DNA of 64,000 nt, taken from positions 310,001 to 374,000 of the forward strand of contig CAZGVO010000001.1 in NCBI GenBank assembly GCA_964529175.1. The letters run 5' to 3'. Source of the stretch: JAAFJM01 sp964529175 (GTDB lineage: Bacteria; Bacteroidota; Bacteroidia; UKL13-3). The notes under the pieces were generated by a model. The model did not search any database. It saw only the letters and a program-made list of their open reading frames with translations, and was not told the origin of the DNA. The stretch's first letter is position 1. Each line of letters begins with the position of its first letter. Below are positions 26,401-35,508 of this stretch, piece after piece. The position numbers and the translations under genes are program-made.

Positions 26401-29400
26401 ACCAAAAGAACCTGTGTTCCAATTAGCTCCATTGGTTAACGATTGAGCTGTCCAACCTTCGTTACCATTTTCAAAGTTCATGGTGTAAGGGAACGTAGCT
26501 AAACCAGTTGATAAAACATCCCATGGTTTATCTGTAGGATAAACACCAATATTACCACTTACATCTTGTGCGCTAATTTTGTATTCAATTAAACCGCCAG
26601 CAGATAAAACACTAGATGGTAGAATATAAGTTACTGTTCTATAACCAGTAGAAGTTAAACCAGTGAATTTAGATGAAGCTGGTAAATTAACAGAAGTACC
26701 ACCATTTACTCTATAAGTGAATACATCACCAGTGTAATTTTTATCTTCAACAATAAAGGTAACTGTATTAAATAAACTGCTTACACAAGAAATAGCATTT
26801 GCAGGTAAAATTCTAGGAAGGATACTGTCAATAAAAGTACCACCAGCGTATTCATGTGCACCTATTGTAGGTGTAAAAATATTTCTAGCATTACCTACTA
26901 CGTCACCAGTAATACCTGTTACAGGATTACCAGCATTGTAAATTACAGTACTTGCAGATGCAGGAATGAATAAATCTAAATCGCTAGTAAACGGAGCAGT
27001 TAAATTAGAACTGAATAAATCTCCACCTGTGAAGCGGTAAATACTATCCCAAGTAGTGTAAGTAGTTGGGGCAGTTGTAACTGCATTAGCCATTACTAAA
27101 CCATTAGTAGCATTAGTAGCATTACAGAAATAATTGTTATAATCTGATAAATTAAATGGACTAGCAATGTTACCAATAATTACTGCTCTAGCTGTAACAT
27201 TAGATGTTGCAGGTGCACCACCTAATTTATTCGAGAATAAGTTATTAGTCATTTTAAAACCATAATTTAAAGCAATTGAAGCAGCATCTAACCTGAAAGG
27301 AGAAGCTATAGCTAAACAAGCACTTCTGCTTCCAGTCGCTAAAGTGTTAGCAGCACCTAAATTAATTGAGTTAAAGTGAATACCAATATTTGCATCAGTA
27401 ATATTTGCAGTACCATCAATTGCAATACCATAAACACCACCCATTAAAGCTGTGGTACCTTGACCAGTAATGCCAGAAATCATATTATTTTTAATTACTG
27501 AACTGTTTGTAATATTACCAGCATCGGCTCCAAAATTCATATAGATACCGTAAGCCGAACTAGCAGCAACAGTAGAACCAATATTTTTAATAATATTACC
27601 GTCAATGATGTTTGCAGAATCTAATACTGTATTTGAACCAACAATTGTTCCTAGCTCAATACCTTTTGGATTATTAAAAGTAACAATATTATTTTGAATC
27701 TTATTTCTACTAATATTAGCCATGTATTGGCCAACACAGAAAATACCAGCAGCTCCATTAACGCCACCAAAATAGTTAGTAGGAACTGAACCTCCTGGAG
27801 CAATTGTACCACCAATTACGTTATCAGAGATAATATTATTATTATCACCTTGGCCTCTAACACCATTACTTCTCAAATAAATACCATATTGACAACCGCC
27901 AATAAAATTATTAGAGAATACGTTATTGCTATTTAAACCTGTTCCAATTGAGTTTGATGGAGTAGCAGTAATACCACCTGTGTAAATAGCAGCAAATGTA
28001 TTAATACCTGTAGTAGTTGAATTACCAATTAAATTACAGTTCTTAACAAAATTATCGCTTGTAGCTAAACTTGCAGCGAAAATTGAACTTTGACCACCTA
28101 ATAAATCTATAATTTTGTAGGTGTTAGTATTCATAATGGCAGGCATAACAATGGTTAAATCTCTAGTGTTTGTTCCATTATTTGAGCCATCAAAACCAAA
28201 GAATCTACCACTTGTGATTCTAATTAAACTTGAATTAGCAGCAGGTGCTGAAATTACATTTGTGAACTTAATGGTATCTTGGCGACCAGCAGCAACTGAA
28301 ACTACAACCGGAACACTTGCATTTGCAAAAGGATAATCTAAAACTGTAATTGGCATAACAAAAGTATCTGTTTCACCTTGGTAACCGTTAGCAAGTTCTA
28401 ATCTAACAGGCTGAACACCTGTAAATGATAAACCAACACCAAATGCATTTAAATAATTTACAGCAGAACGTAAAGTTTTAAATGATCCAGAGGTAGGGGT
28501 AGCTAATAATGGAAAATTATCTGAACCATTAATTTGATAGGTAGCACTTGGTTGTAATGGAGAATTTAAAGTTGCAAAATTAACCGCTCCTAAATTTGAA
28601 CCAGCTGCTCTTGAAGCACCATAAATATCAGTTAAAATAACCGATACTGATGCACCTGAAGTATATCTTGTTCCAGCAGAAACTGGTAACAAGTCAGGTA
28701 AAGTATCTGTTACAAATTTAGTCGGGAAGTTAAATGAACTCATATCAATATTTGTTCCCATAAAGGCACGAATAGCGTTGATATTTGTTCTAGTGGTAGG
28801 AACAGCTGAAGGAGTTGCCATCAAGATGTTATTAGCCAATGTTGGATTATTACCAGAAACAAAATATGAATTAAAATCAGATGCGGGGATAAATAATGCT
28901 GCATTAGGAGCAAATGGCGAAGTTGCTGACAAAACAGTTACAGCATACATATTACCAGCATTATTTCTATTAGCAGTAACTCCATAAATATTATTTACAC
29001 TTGAAATACCTCCTCTAATATTACTACCTAAATACAAAGCAGTTATACCACTACTTGCATTTAAAATGTTATTACCACTCATATTAATGGTATTATTAAC
29101 CAAGGTAACCACATTAGTAGCTGTGTTTGCAACAGTTGCATCAATCAAAATACCTGTTGGATTGGTAGCACTAATAGCCGTATTTGCACCTTTAGATAAA
29201 ATATTTGAAATATGATTATTAGCAAAGAAATAACTTCTAGCACCAGAACCAGCGGTCATATTGGCTCTGATACCAATACAACTTTGACCTGATATAGTAG
29301 TTAAGTTATAAATGAAATTTTTAGAAACTGTTACATCCCAATTGGCATAAGGGCGTGTTGCTTGTAGTTCATTGATTTCTATACCTCTAAAACCAGATAG

Positions 29401-32181
29401 TATTTGTGTAGTAGTACCAGGTAAAGAATTTCTTATAACATTAGAATCTATAAGTGCTGCTTCTACACCATTAACATAAATACCTGCTTGGTCATTTGCA
29501 CCACCAATATAAGTAGTTGGTAAAGTTCCGTTTGGAGCAATTGTACCACCAATTATATTATTGCTAATAGTTAAATTGGTAATTCTATTGGTAATTGTTC
29601 CAACAGGAGTGGCATCAAAAGCAGGAGCTGCACCGCCAGGATTTGCTCCTGAACCTCTTACATGAATACCGTTTCTTACACCTTGAATTAAGTTGCCAGT
29701 AATAGTAATATTACTATTTGCTACTGATCTTAATGTATCATTTTGATTTGGTGTAGCTGAAGACAAGAAAGGAAAACCGTAGTAAATACCTGCAAAAGTA
29801 TTAATTGCCGTGGTTGAAGTATTACCTAAAATGTTTACATTTCTAATAATTATATTTTGACAAGAAGTATCAGAAGGAGCAATACTGATAACACGCGAAT
29901 TTGGAGTTACCGACGCACTTCTAAACATGAAAGTTAAATTTCTTGTGTTTTTATCTGCACTTGTTAAACCATCAACAGTTACGTTACGAGCACCCATAAA
30001 TCTTAATACTGAAGAATTTGCAGCATTAGCAACATTAGGAGCCCAAATAGTATCTACCACACCTACATCTGGTCTAATCACAACTCTTAAAGATGCATCT
30101 GAACCTGGATAATCAACCATAGCAGGAATCCACGTAGTTTCGCGAGGATAAGAAGATGTGATTCGTAATGTTACGTTGTTCTGATTTCCAGAAATACCGT
30201 AAGAGTTTAGGTATGCAACTGCTTCTGCTAAATCTTTAAATGAACCGGTATTGGGAGTTGATGTTCTTGGTGGATTTGAGTTATTATTAATATTATAAAT
30301 AGCACCACCCATTAATGGAGAAGGTAAATCAGTTGAATCGCCTAACCATTGGTGGCAACCGATAGAAGTAAATCTTCCTAAGCCAGCACGTGGATTTCCT
30401 AAAATATCATCAATAACTTTATTTGAAACTGAATCACTAATTGATCTACTATATAAAGACAATGTATTTAAGGCATAACCTCTATTATACAATCTATTTG
30501 AAACACCATTTGCTATTGTTAAAACAGTATCGTTGGTAAATGGAGGAATAATTCCAAAACTATTTGAATCTGATAAACTGTAAAGTCTATAATTTTTTAA
30601 GGTAGAGATATTTCTAACTAAACCACCACTTAATAAACCAGCCACAAATGAATAACCAGCACCAAAAGTATTAGCATAATAGTTATTGAAGTTAGAATAT
30701 GAGAATGGATTAACATTATTAGCAGCAACTACTATTACGTAACTTTGATAACCAGCCACGTTGGTAGATGTTCCTCCCATTCTATTAGAGAATGAATTAT
30801 TTAATAATTCTATACCACCAGTAGTAGCACTTCCTGTTAATAAACAAGCAGAAACAGAGTTCGCACCCATAGTATCACCTACTAAGTTGATAGAATTAAA
30901 TAACATTTCTAAACCAACATATGAAGTAGCGTTCTCAACAAAAACACCAGCAGTGTAAGTCCCAACACTAGTTATTGCTGTACCCCCATTTACCGAAGCT
31001 ATTCTAGAAATTGAGTTATTAGCAACCAATAATCTTCTGGTGGTATTATGAGCACCTAAACTAATTCTGATACCAAATATACCTCCACTATTTTGGTTGG
31101 TATATAAATTATAAATTTGATTTTTTACAATTCTAATATTTGAATCTAAAGCAATTGGATTACCATCTGTAGCCAACCTAATACCTGCAAATCCATTGTT
31201 CACATTTAAAACACTTAAAGGAAGCGTGTTTCTGATAATATTTCCAGAAATAGTTGAGTTAGCAACTGTTTGTAAATAAATACCTGATAAATTAGCAGCA
31301 GTACCACCAATGCGAGCTGAATTGGCAGCATTAATTGGGTTGGTATAATCACCTATAATATTATTAATAATATTTACACCTGTATCTTGAGAAGGAAATG
31401 CAGTAGCACTTGTAGGAAAACCTCTATGGTAAATACCATTTTGAACTGCCATAATTAAATTATTAGTATAACTAATATTGTAGTTAGTACCTAAAAGCGC
31501 ATTAGAAGGTGTGGCAGCTGTTCCACCAAAATAAATACCTGCAAAAGTATTAATAGCTGTAGGAGTTGAATTACCAACAATAACACAGTTTCTTACTGAT
31601 ACATTTCTAATCCTATTAGTAGCAGCACCCGAAGCAGGGATGATATCAATAACCTTGGTAGTTGCAGCAGTAGAAGCACCCATTTGGAATGTGATGTTTC
31701 TTTCACCAGGAGTGCCAGCACCATCTATAGAGAAATCGGTACTACCGAAAATTCTAAATAAACTACCGGTACCTGAAATTGTTGCTGAAGTACCAATAGT
31801 AAAACTCAAGCCAGCTTTTGGCTTTAAAACTACTGGACGAGTAGAGCTCATGTTTGGATAACCAGCACCCGTTGTTGCACCTACTTGAATAGCAGATGGC
31901 TCAACTCCTGAGTAACCTTGATCTAACATAATTGTAACTGTACCCAACGGTTGTGTTACATCAATACCAAAGGTATTTAAATAAGTAATGGCACCCGTAG
32001 TACCAGAACCTGTTAAGTTGACAAACGTGTCAACCGGAGCAACCTGGTCAATCTGACCATTTACTACATAAGTTTTTCCTCCACCGAATCCTTGAGCAAA
32101 AGCACTACTGGCCGAAAGCCCAACAAATACAGTTAAGTACAAACTTATCTTAATGTAAAAGTTAGTAAATTTTGATTTCAT
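23434..32181 (-). CDS. Giant T9SS-secreted adhesin-like protein: three beta-helix modules plus PKD domains
   Basis: This 2915-residue protein has a signal peptide cleaved after SSAFAQ. Three tandem modules of about 570-590 residues follow (about 36-615, 620-1205 and 1209-1780). Each opens with a similar beta-rich segment ending in YLN(S/T/A)(Y/F)G and has NST-x-AINTFAGIY-like and SNNxIGG parallel beta-helix repeats. Residues about 1895-2060 (FENGNEGW...MMIDSIQI) resemble a jelly-roll ligand-binding domain. About six PKD-like domains follow (about 2300-2820; WEFGD, IWDFGDNS, SWNFGDAD). The last 90 residues (FDLVAYPNPLTN...GTYFVKVK...VKSLVKQ) are a Por secretion tail. It is probably surface-attached or released and adhesive; no catalytic site was recognised. 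An AGGA sequence lies near the start codon. Confidence 0.9.
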   Translation of the reverse strand: MKSKFTNFYIKISLYLTVFVGLSASSAFAQGFGGGKTYVVNGQIDQVAPVDTFVNLTGSGTTGAITYLNTFGIDVTQPLGTVTIMLDQGYSGVEPSAIQVGATTGAGYPNMSSTRPVVLKPKAGLSFTIGTSATISGTGSLFRIFGSTDFSIDGAGTPGERNITFQMGASTAATTKVIDIIPASGAATNRIRNVSVRNCVIVGNSTPTAINTFAGIYFGGTAATPSNALLGTNYNISYTNNLIMAVQNGIYHRGFPTSATAFPSQDTGVNIINNIIGDYTNPINAANSARIGGTAANLSGIYLQTVANSTISGNIIRNTLPLSVLNVNNGFAGIRLATDGNPIALDSNIRIVKNQIYNLYTNQNSGGIFGIRISLGAHNTTRRLLVANNSISRIASVNGGTAITSVGTYTAGVFVENATSYVGLEMLFNSINLVGDTMGANSVSACLLTGSATTGGIELLNNSFSNRMGGTSTNVAGYQSYVIVVAANNVNPFSYSNFNNYYANTFGAGYSFVAGLLSGGLVRNISTLKNYRLYSLSDSNSFGIIPPFTNDTVLTIANGVSNRLYNRGYALNTLSLYSRSISDSVSNKVIDDILGNPRAGLGRFTSIGCHQWLGDSTDLPSPLMGGAIYNINNNSNPPRTSTPNTGSFKDLAEAVAYLNSYGISGNQNNVTLRITSSYPRETTWIPAMVDYPGSDASLRVVIRPDVGVVDTIWAPNVANAANSSVLRFMGARNVTVDGLTSADKNTRNLTFMFRSASVTPNSRVISIAPSDTSCQNIIIRNVNILGNTSTTAINTFAGIYYGFPFLSSATPNQNDTLRSVANSNITITGNLIQGVRNGIHVRGSGANPGGAAPAFDATPVGTITNRITNLTISNNIIGGTIAPNGTLPTTYIGGANDQAGIYVNGVEAALIDSNVIRNSLPGTTTQILSGFRGIEINELQATRPYANWDVTVSKNFIYNLTTISGQSCIGIRANMTAGSGARSYFFANNHISNILSKGANTAISATNPTGILIDATVANTATNVVTLVNNTINMSGNNILNASSGITALYLGSNIRGGISSVNNIYGVTANRNNAGNMYAVTVLSATSPFAPNAALFIPASDFNSYFVSGNNPTLANNILMATPSAVPTTRTNINAIRAFMGTNIDMSSFNFPTKFVTDTLPDLLPVSAGTRYTSGASVSVILTDIYGASRAAGSNLGAVNFATLNSPLQPSATYQINGSDNFPLLATPTSGSFKTLRSAVNYLNAFGVGLSFTGVQPVRLELANGYQGETDTFVMPITVLDYPFANASVPVVVSVAAGRQDTIKFTNVISAPAANSSLIRITSGRFFGFDGSNNGTNTRDLTIVMPAIMNTNTYKIIDLLGGQSSIFAASLATSDNFVKNCNLIGNSTTTGINTFAAIYTGGITATPSNSIGTGLNSNNVFSNNFIGGCQYGIYLRSNGVRGQGDNNNIISDNVIGGTIAPGGSVPTNYFGGVNGAAGIFCVGQYMANISRNKIQNNIVTFNNPKGIELGTIVGSNTVLDSANIIDGNIIKNIGSTVAASSAYGIYMNFGADAGNITNSSVIKNNMISGITGQGTTALMGGVYGIAIDGTANITDANIGIHFNSINLGAANTLATGSRSACLAIASPFRLDAASIALNYGFKMTNNLFSNKLGGAPATSNVTARAVIIGNIASPFNLSDYNNYFCNATNATNGLVMANAVTTAPTTYTTWDSIYRFTGGDLFSSNLTAPFTSDLDLFIPASASTVIYNAGNPVTGITGDVVGNARNIFTPTIGAHEYAGGTFIDSILPRILPANAISCVSSLFNTVTFIVEDKNYTGDVFTYRVNGGTSVNLPASSKFTGLTSTGYRTVTYILPSSVLSAGGLIEYKISAQDVSGNIGVYPTDKPWDVLSTGLATFPYTMNFENGNEGWTAQSLTNGANWNTGSFGSSSSPTQPTESGIKCALFPSSTLPVGASARLVSPCLNLSVLNRPLLRFRFSQSNNIVGKRDSVSVKMMINGFLGSEVKVAVRPNASSPYPDWFTYEVCLTEYRTPGNTYNVVFDAYSAGGGQNMMIDSIQIVDDIQNQVVTPQTATICNTSQPFTVTIPNTDPRYVYRALHLENGGGVSVLDTAFGNNGSLTLNFANRQVDTINYVISAINYGSGTYVPPFSVSEPNFCSNNLPGTFSTIINRFTRPLTSAGGYIIPDLTAGAFNGAANDGDQFKPDAVKFGNKLTYKILTPTSYYTTASYNTAWTLLNTTLKTANAGIPATNFTFTAPTSSADAKVEFTPTAAEGDSVFILSTTLRFLGTNCDTVVTRYIKVNNPVAYNFVTGPRADTACTGTGLNFLINQGALSGTTQLWEFGDATTSTFATPVKTWTTQGVYRVKLTVTSALGISDTVSRLIYVLPAPSAAYTASSVAIVCQNDSTYFNVSNPAPGLTYLWNFPGNISRTSASTSFAFGKADTNYSVSLRVTNPANACFAVNSRIFPSYAKPKAKFTVTSHCQGQYMPYTDSSSISNGDRLGYFWSFSTGEQRQSNTFQIMFANSGNVRVSLRLTSAAGCVDTTSQLVTVYETPKPDFIVGAACTNDSTTFTNQTVYGAGIQNADYIWDFGDNSGTDTRQDPKHRYLNNNSGDPFTVKLIASNKLFGCKDSAIKDVIVNLAPVAVAELGGTIKTGINSDKVCVGNNVNFTSKSFSSTGSEITCGWVFGNGPSSAACNTFTSYPDPGVYTWSLTATSNGCQDTKTGTITVIAKPVITYTKQTFAVAPSRFTTNNRKVFTPTDLATSGNTYSWNFGDADSTTSNQRVPDFTYNKKGTYTVRMKVTTADGCVVEYSDTVKVDVSVSAGEELAAKFDLVAYPNPLTNNAFVSLSLNKSEDISIVITDVLGREISTTIYTNVSAGKHNFELTSNNFTAAGTYFVKVKIGDETVVKSLVKQ

Positions 32182-32279
32182 ATATTCCTTTATTTTGTTT
32201 GATTTTAAAATAATTGAGTTAGCTAATATAGCTATTTAGTTCATTTAAACAAATATTTGAACATAAAATTAACATTTTT

Positions 32280-33800
32280 TTATTTTTTATATTGATAATA
32301 AACTCTTTGTGGTTTTTCTTTTTCTCGCCAAACAAAACCTCTTAATCTTAATTCTTCGGGTTTTAATTCATCTAAAGGATACATGAAACCCTCTGGATTA
32401 TTTATAAAAACACCTTTACTTATTTTTTTATTAGCAAAATAAAATTCCATTTCACTGCAATCAATCTTATTGATTCCTATATAGTTTACGCTATCTTCCT
32501 TGGCATAATAAATACTTTGTCCGTTACCATAAACCCGTAAGTATTTTATATTATTACTATCTAAAAACCCTTTCATATTTTTACCTTTTACTTGGTTATA
32601 ATGGGGTCCTTTTTCATTTGAGATTAAAAAAGAATTGCTCCTTAAATGAAAGGAATCTAAGCGGCTATTATTTATAAAAAAGTGAATGGTATCTGCCGTA
32701 ATTTGATTCAGACCATTCCAAATAATAGGTGAAGAAAACATTGAAAGAATAGAATCTGATTTTGCATATACCAAACTATCGCATACGCCTTGAATATCTG
32801 ACTTAAAAATTTTCACATGCCTATAAGCCTTAATTATTTCTTTCTGCTTCAGTTTTTTATCACCTTGAAACAGAAACAAAGTATCGGCATATAAAAACAT
32901 ACTATCTTTTTTATCCATAATCATTAATCCGTAAGGCTTTTGGGTTACATATGTTTGTTTTATCTTTCCATTCATAACACCCAAGTTACCGTAAAGTGTA
33001 ATTTTTTGAATAGAATCAAACAATTCTAAATTACGATAAGCACGACCAATATTGTTTTTTCTATCATAAAATAAACTGTCGGCTTTTAAAACTTTATTTT
33101 CAGTGTACAAAATAGCGTTTTTGCTAAACTGACTGACTTCCTTTTTGGTATCGTACCATCCATTTTCACAAACAATTTTATCTTTAGCACTTTTAATAAC
33201 CGTTGGCCCATAAAAATAAGAAACCTTGGTAACTGTATTATATATTAAGGTATCGCTCTTCATATTATAGTCTGGATTAGTTAAAACCACATTTTTCTTG
33301 AAAAAGAAATTTTTGGTTCTACTGTGATAATAACCCTGCTGACTGGTTAAATTATTTTTATCAGAAATAATCAAACCATTATTCAAGTAATAGCCAATAT
33401 TATTTACCATATCAAAATCTAACTGTGTGGTAGTTAAAGTCATTGATTTATCATACATTTTAACATTGCCTTCCATAAATGCATGTTTGGAATTACCATC
33501 GTACTTAAGGTAGTTACCTTCCATTCGAACGCTATCATTATGGTTTATACGCACATTGCTATAGGCTTTTACCATGTTTGAATCATCGTACAAAATGGCT
33601 GAATCACAATACATCAAAGTATTTTCTTGTTTTAAAACTACATTTCCTGAAAGCTTTTTAGAATTACCAATTGGTGTTACTTGTCCTTCAAATAAATCAG
33701 CCCCAATAATTTCTACTTTACTTTTGGTTTGGGCTTGTAATAATTGACTCATTGCAAACAATACAATGAAAATTTTAAATTTAGTGGCAAAATATTGCAT
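32280..33800 (-). CDS. OstA/LptA-like LPS transport family protein
   Basis: This 506-residue protein has a signal peptide (FKIFIVLFAMSQLLQAQ) followed by repeated short beta-strand units of the OstA/LptA type. Examples are KLSGNVVLKQENTLMYCDSAILY, VRMEGNYLKYDGNSKHAFMEGNV and TLTTTQLDFDMVNNIGYYLNNG. Bacteroidota encode such long OstA-like N-domain proteins, which probably form a periplasmic beta-jelly-roll bridge carrying LPS to the outer membrane. No other lpt gene is adjacent, so the assignment rests on the repeat pattern. It has its own gap on both sides, and its start lies 97 bases from the divergent tilS start. Confidence 0.82.
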   Translation of the reverse strand: MQYFATKFKIFIVLFAMSQLLQAQTKSKVEIIGADLFEGQVTPIGNSKKLSGNVVLKQENTLMYCDSAILYDDSNMVKAYSNVRINHNDSVRMEGNYLKYDGNSKHAFMEGNVKMYDKSMTLTTTQLDFDMVNNIGYYLNNGLIISDKNNLTSQQGYYHSRTKNFFFKKNVVLTNPDYNMKSDTLIYNTVTKVSYFYGPTVIKSAKDKIVCENGWYDTKKEVSQFSKNAILYTENKVLKADSLFYDRKNNIGRAYRNLELFDSIQKITLYGNLGVMNGKIKQTYVTQKPYGLMIMDKKDSMFLYADTLFLFQGDKKLKQKEIIKAYRHVKIFKSDIQGVCDSLVYAKSDSILSMFSSPIIWNGLNQITADTIHFFINNSRLDSFHLRSNSFLISNEKGPHYNQVKGKNMKGFLDSNNIKYLRVYGNGQSIYYAKEDSVNYIGINKIDCSEMEFYFANKKISKGVFINNPEGFMYPLDELKPEELRLRGFVWREKEKPQRVYYQYKK

Positions 33801-33897
33801 GGTTCAAAACTATTAAATTTTTAATTACAGCATAGCTTAAATATAATATTATGCTTAAATAGTTGTAAAATTACACCATAAATTATACCAAGTTACA

Positions 33898-35226
33898 ATG
33901 CATATGATTGAAGCATTTCAAAATTTCATCAAAAAAGAAGGCTTAATACCTGACAATGAAAGTGTTTTACTTACTGTTAGTGGTGGAATAGACTCCATGG
34001 TTATGCTGCATTTATTTATGAATAGTAATTATCCATTTGCGGTAGCGCATTGTAATTTTGGTTTAAGAGGGGCGGAAAGCGATGGGGATGAGGTACTTGT
34101 AAAAAGCATTTGTACAAAAAACAATATTTCTTTTTTTTCTAAAAAATTTGAAACCAAACAATTTGCCAATGAAAATAAAATTTCAACCCAAATGGCAGCT
34201 CGCGAACTGCGATATGCATGGTTTAACGAATTAAAAACAAAACATAATTTTCAATTAATTGCTACCGCACACCACCAAAACGATGTAGCAGAAACCATGC
34301 TTATTAATATAACACGAGGAACTGGCATTAGTGGACTGCATGGTATTTTTCCGAAAAAAAATAATATAATCAGGCCATTACTTTTTGCAGATAGAAACCA
34401 AATTGAAGCTTACGCTTCAGCAGAAAACATTCCATTTAGAGAAGATAGCAGCAACAAAAAAACAGACTATTGGCGCAATAAAATTAGGCTTGAAGTAATT
34501 CCGCATTTAGTTTCTTTAAATGAACAGGTAATTGGTAATATTTATGAATTAAGCAATAGGATAAAGATGGATGAACGATTGCTTCAAGAAAAACTAAACG
34601 ACCTAAAAAAAGTTAATGTAAAAACCCAAAAAGGACTACTTTATATCGACCTAAAAATCAAACAGCACTATGCTTCAAAAACCATATTATTTAATATTTT
34701 AAATGAATTGGCTTTTACAGAAAACGACATTGCGCAATTAATTGATAATCAAAATATTGCAATTGGGGCTATTTTCGATTCAAAAACACATCAATTACTG
34801 GTGGATAGAAAATACTTTGTAGTAAAGGAAAGGGAAGTTGAAATTATCAATCAAACCATTGAAATTAACAAGGCAACTGTTCAGGTTCAAACCAATTTAG
34901 GCACCATTCATTTTGAAACATTGAGCGAATACCCAAAAGTATTTGAAAAAAATTGTTTGTACTTAGATAAAGATAAAACAGGAAACGAATTTATATTACA
35001 CACTTGGCAGCAAGGCGACCGTTTTAAACCACTTGGTATGCAAGGCACTAAGCTAGTAAGCGATTATTTAATTGATAAAAAAATTAACCAATTTGAAAAA
35101 GAAAAATGTTTGGTTTTAACAAGCAAAACTACCAATCAAATTGCAGCAGTAATTCCCTACCAAATTAGCAACGATTTTAAAATAAATGAGGATACGAAAA
35201 GTATTTTAAGAATAAATATAAGATAA
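33898..35226 (+). CDS. tilS: tRNA(Ile)-lysidine synthase
   Basis: This 442-residue enzyme modifies C34 of the CAU-anticodon isoleucine tRNA to lysidine, using ATP. The PP-loop is LLTVSGGIDSMVMLHLF, followed by HCNFGLRGAESDGDE, KISTQMAARELRYAWF and ATAHHQNDVAETMLINITRGTG. The C-terminal domain includes HTWQQGDRFKPLGMQGTKLVSDYLID. ATG at 33898 or 33904 could both start the protein. The stop lies one base from the end of the convergent winged-helix-like gene. Confidence 0.95.
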   Translation: MHMIEAFQNFIKKEGLIPDNESVLLTVSGGIDSMVMLHLFMNSNYPFAVAHCNFGLRGAESDGDEVLVKSICTKNNISFFSKKFETKQFANENKISTQMAARELRYAWFNELKTKHNFQLIATAHHQNDVAETMLINITRGTGISGLHGIFPKKNNIIRPLLFADRNQIEAYASAENIPFREDSSNKKTDYWRNKIRLEVIPHLVSLNEQVIGNIYELSNRIKMDERLLQEKLNDLKKVNVKTQKGLLYIDLKIKQHYASKTILFNILNELAFTENDIAQLIDNQNIAIGAIFDSKTHQLLVDRKYFVVKEREVEIINQTIEINKATVQVQTNLGTIHFETLSEYPKVFEKNCLYLDKDKTGNEFILHTWQQGDRFKPLGMQGTKLVSDYLIDKKINQFEKEKCLVLTSKTTNQIAAVIPYQISNDFKINEDTKSILRINIR

Positions 35227-35227
35227 A

Positions 35228-35503
35228 CTACAGCCTTCCATTATGAGCTAAAAGACCGTCCTTGGTGGCTAAGTAGCTGTATGCGTGCATATCGTCACTA
35301 TCAAAAATAAAGCTTTTTACATAATCTTGTTTTTGTTCATCAAAACGCATGGCTACCACCATTTTTTTTGCAATTAAATGCTTTAAACAATCTGCTACTA
35401 TTTTAGGTGGCGCATCTACTTCTTCCAATATTTTGCTAAATGGTTCTACAAAATATAAAACGTTTAAAATATCAAAATCTATTTCGCTTAATTCGTATTG
35501 CAT
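35228..35503 (-). CDS. Small winged-helix-like protein, possible transcriptional regulator
   Basis: This 91-residue protein (MQYELSEIDFDILNVLYFVE...) has a helix-turn-helix-like pattern, SKILEEVDAPPKIVADCLKHLIAKKMVVAMRFDE, then a strand-rich tail ending YLATKDGLLAHNGR. It resembles small winged-helix proteins of Bacteroidota often annotated as transcriptional regulators. There is no signal peptide or enzyme motif. It is the last gene of a minus-strand run with the GT2 gene (5 bases upstream) and the flippase-like gene, which suggests cotranscription with envelope glycan genes. The DNA-binding role is an inference from pattern only. Confidence 0.6.
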   Translation of the reverse strand: MQYELSEIDFDILNVLYFVEPFSKILEEVDAPPKIVADCLKHLIAKKMVVAMRFDEQKQDYVKSFIFDSDDMHAYSYLATKDGLLAHNGRL

Positions 35504-35508
35504 AAAAA

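Noticed and set aside
23434..32181. Possible CRISPR-like or tandem DNA repeats
   Set aside because: The repetition is at the protein level (beta-helix and PKD units) and lacks regular spacers.
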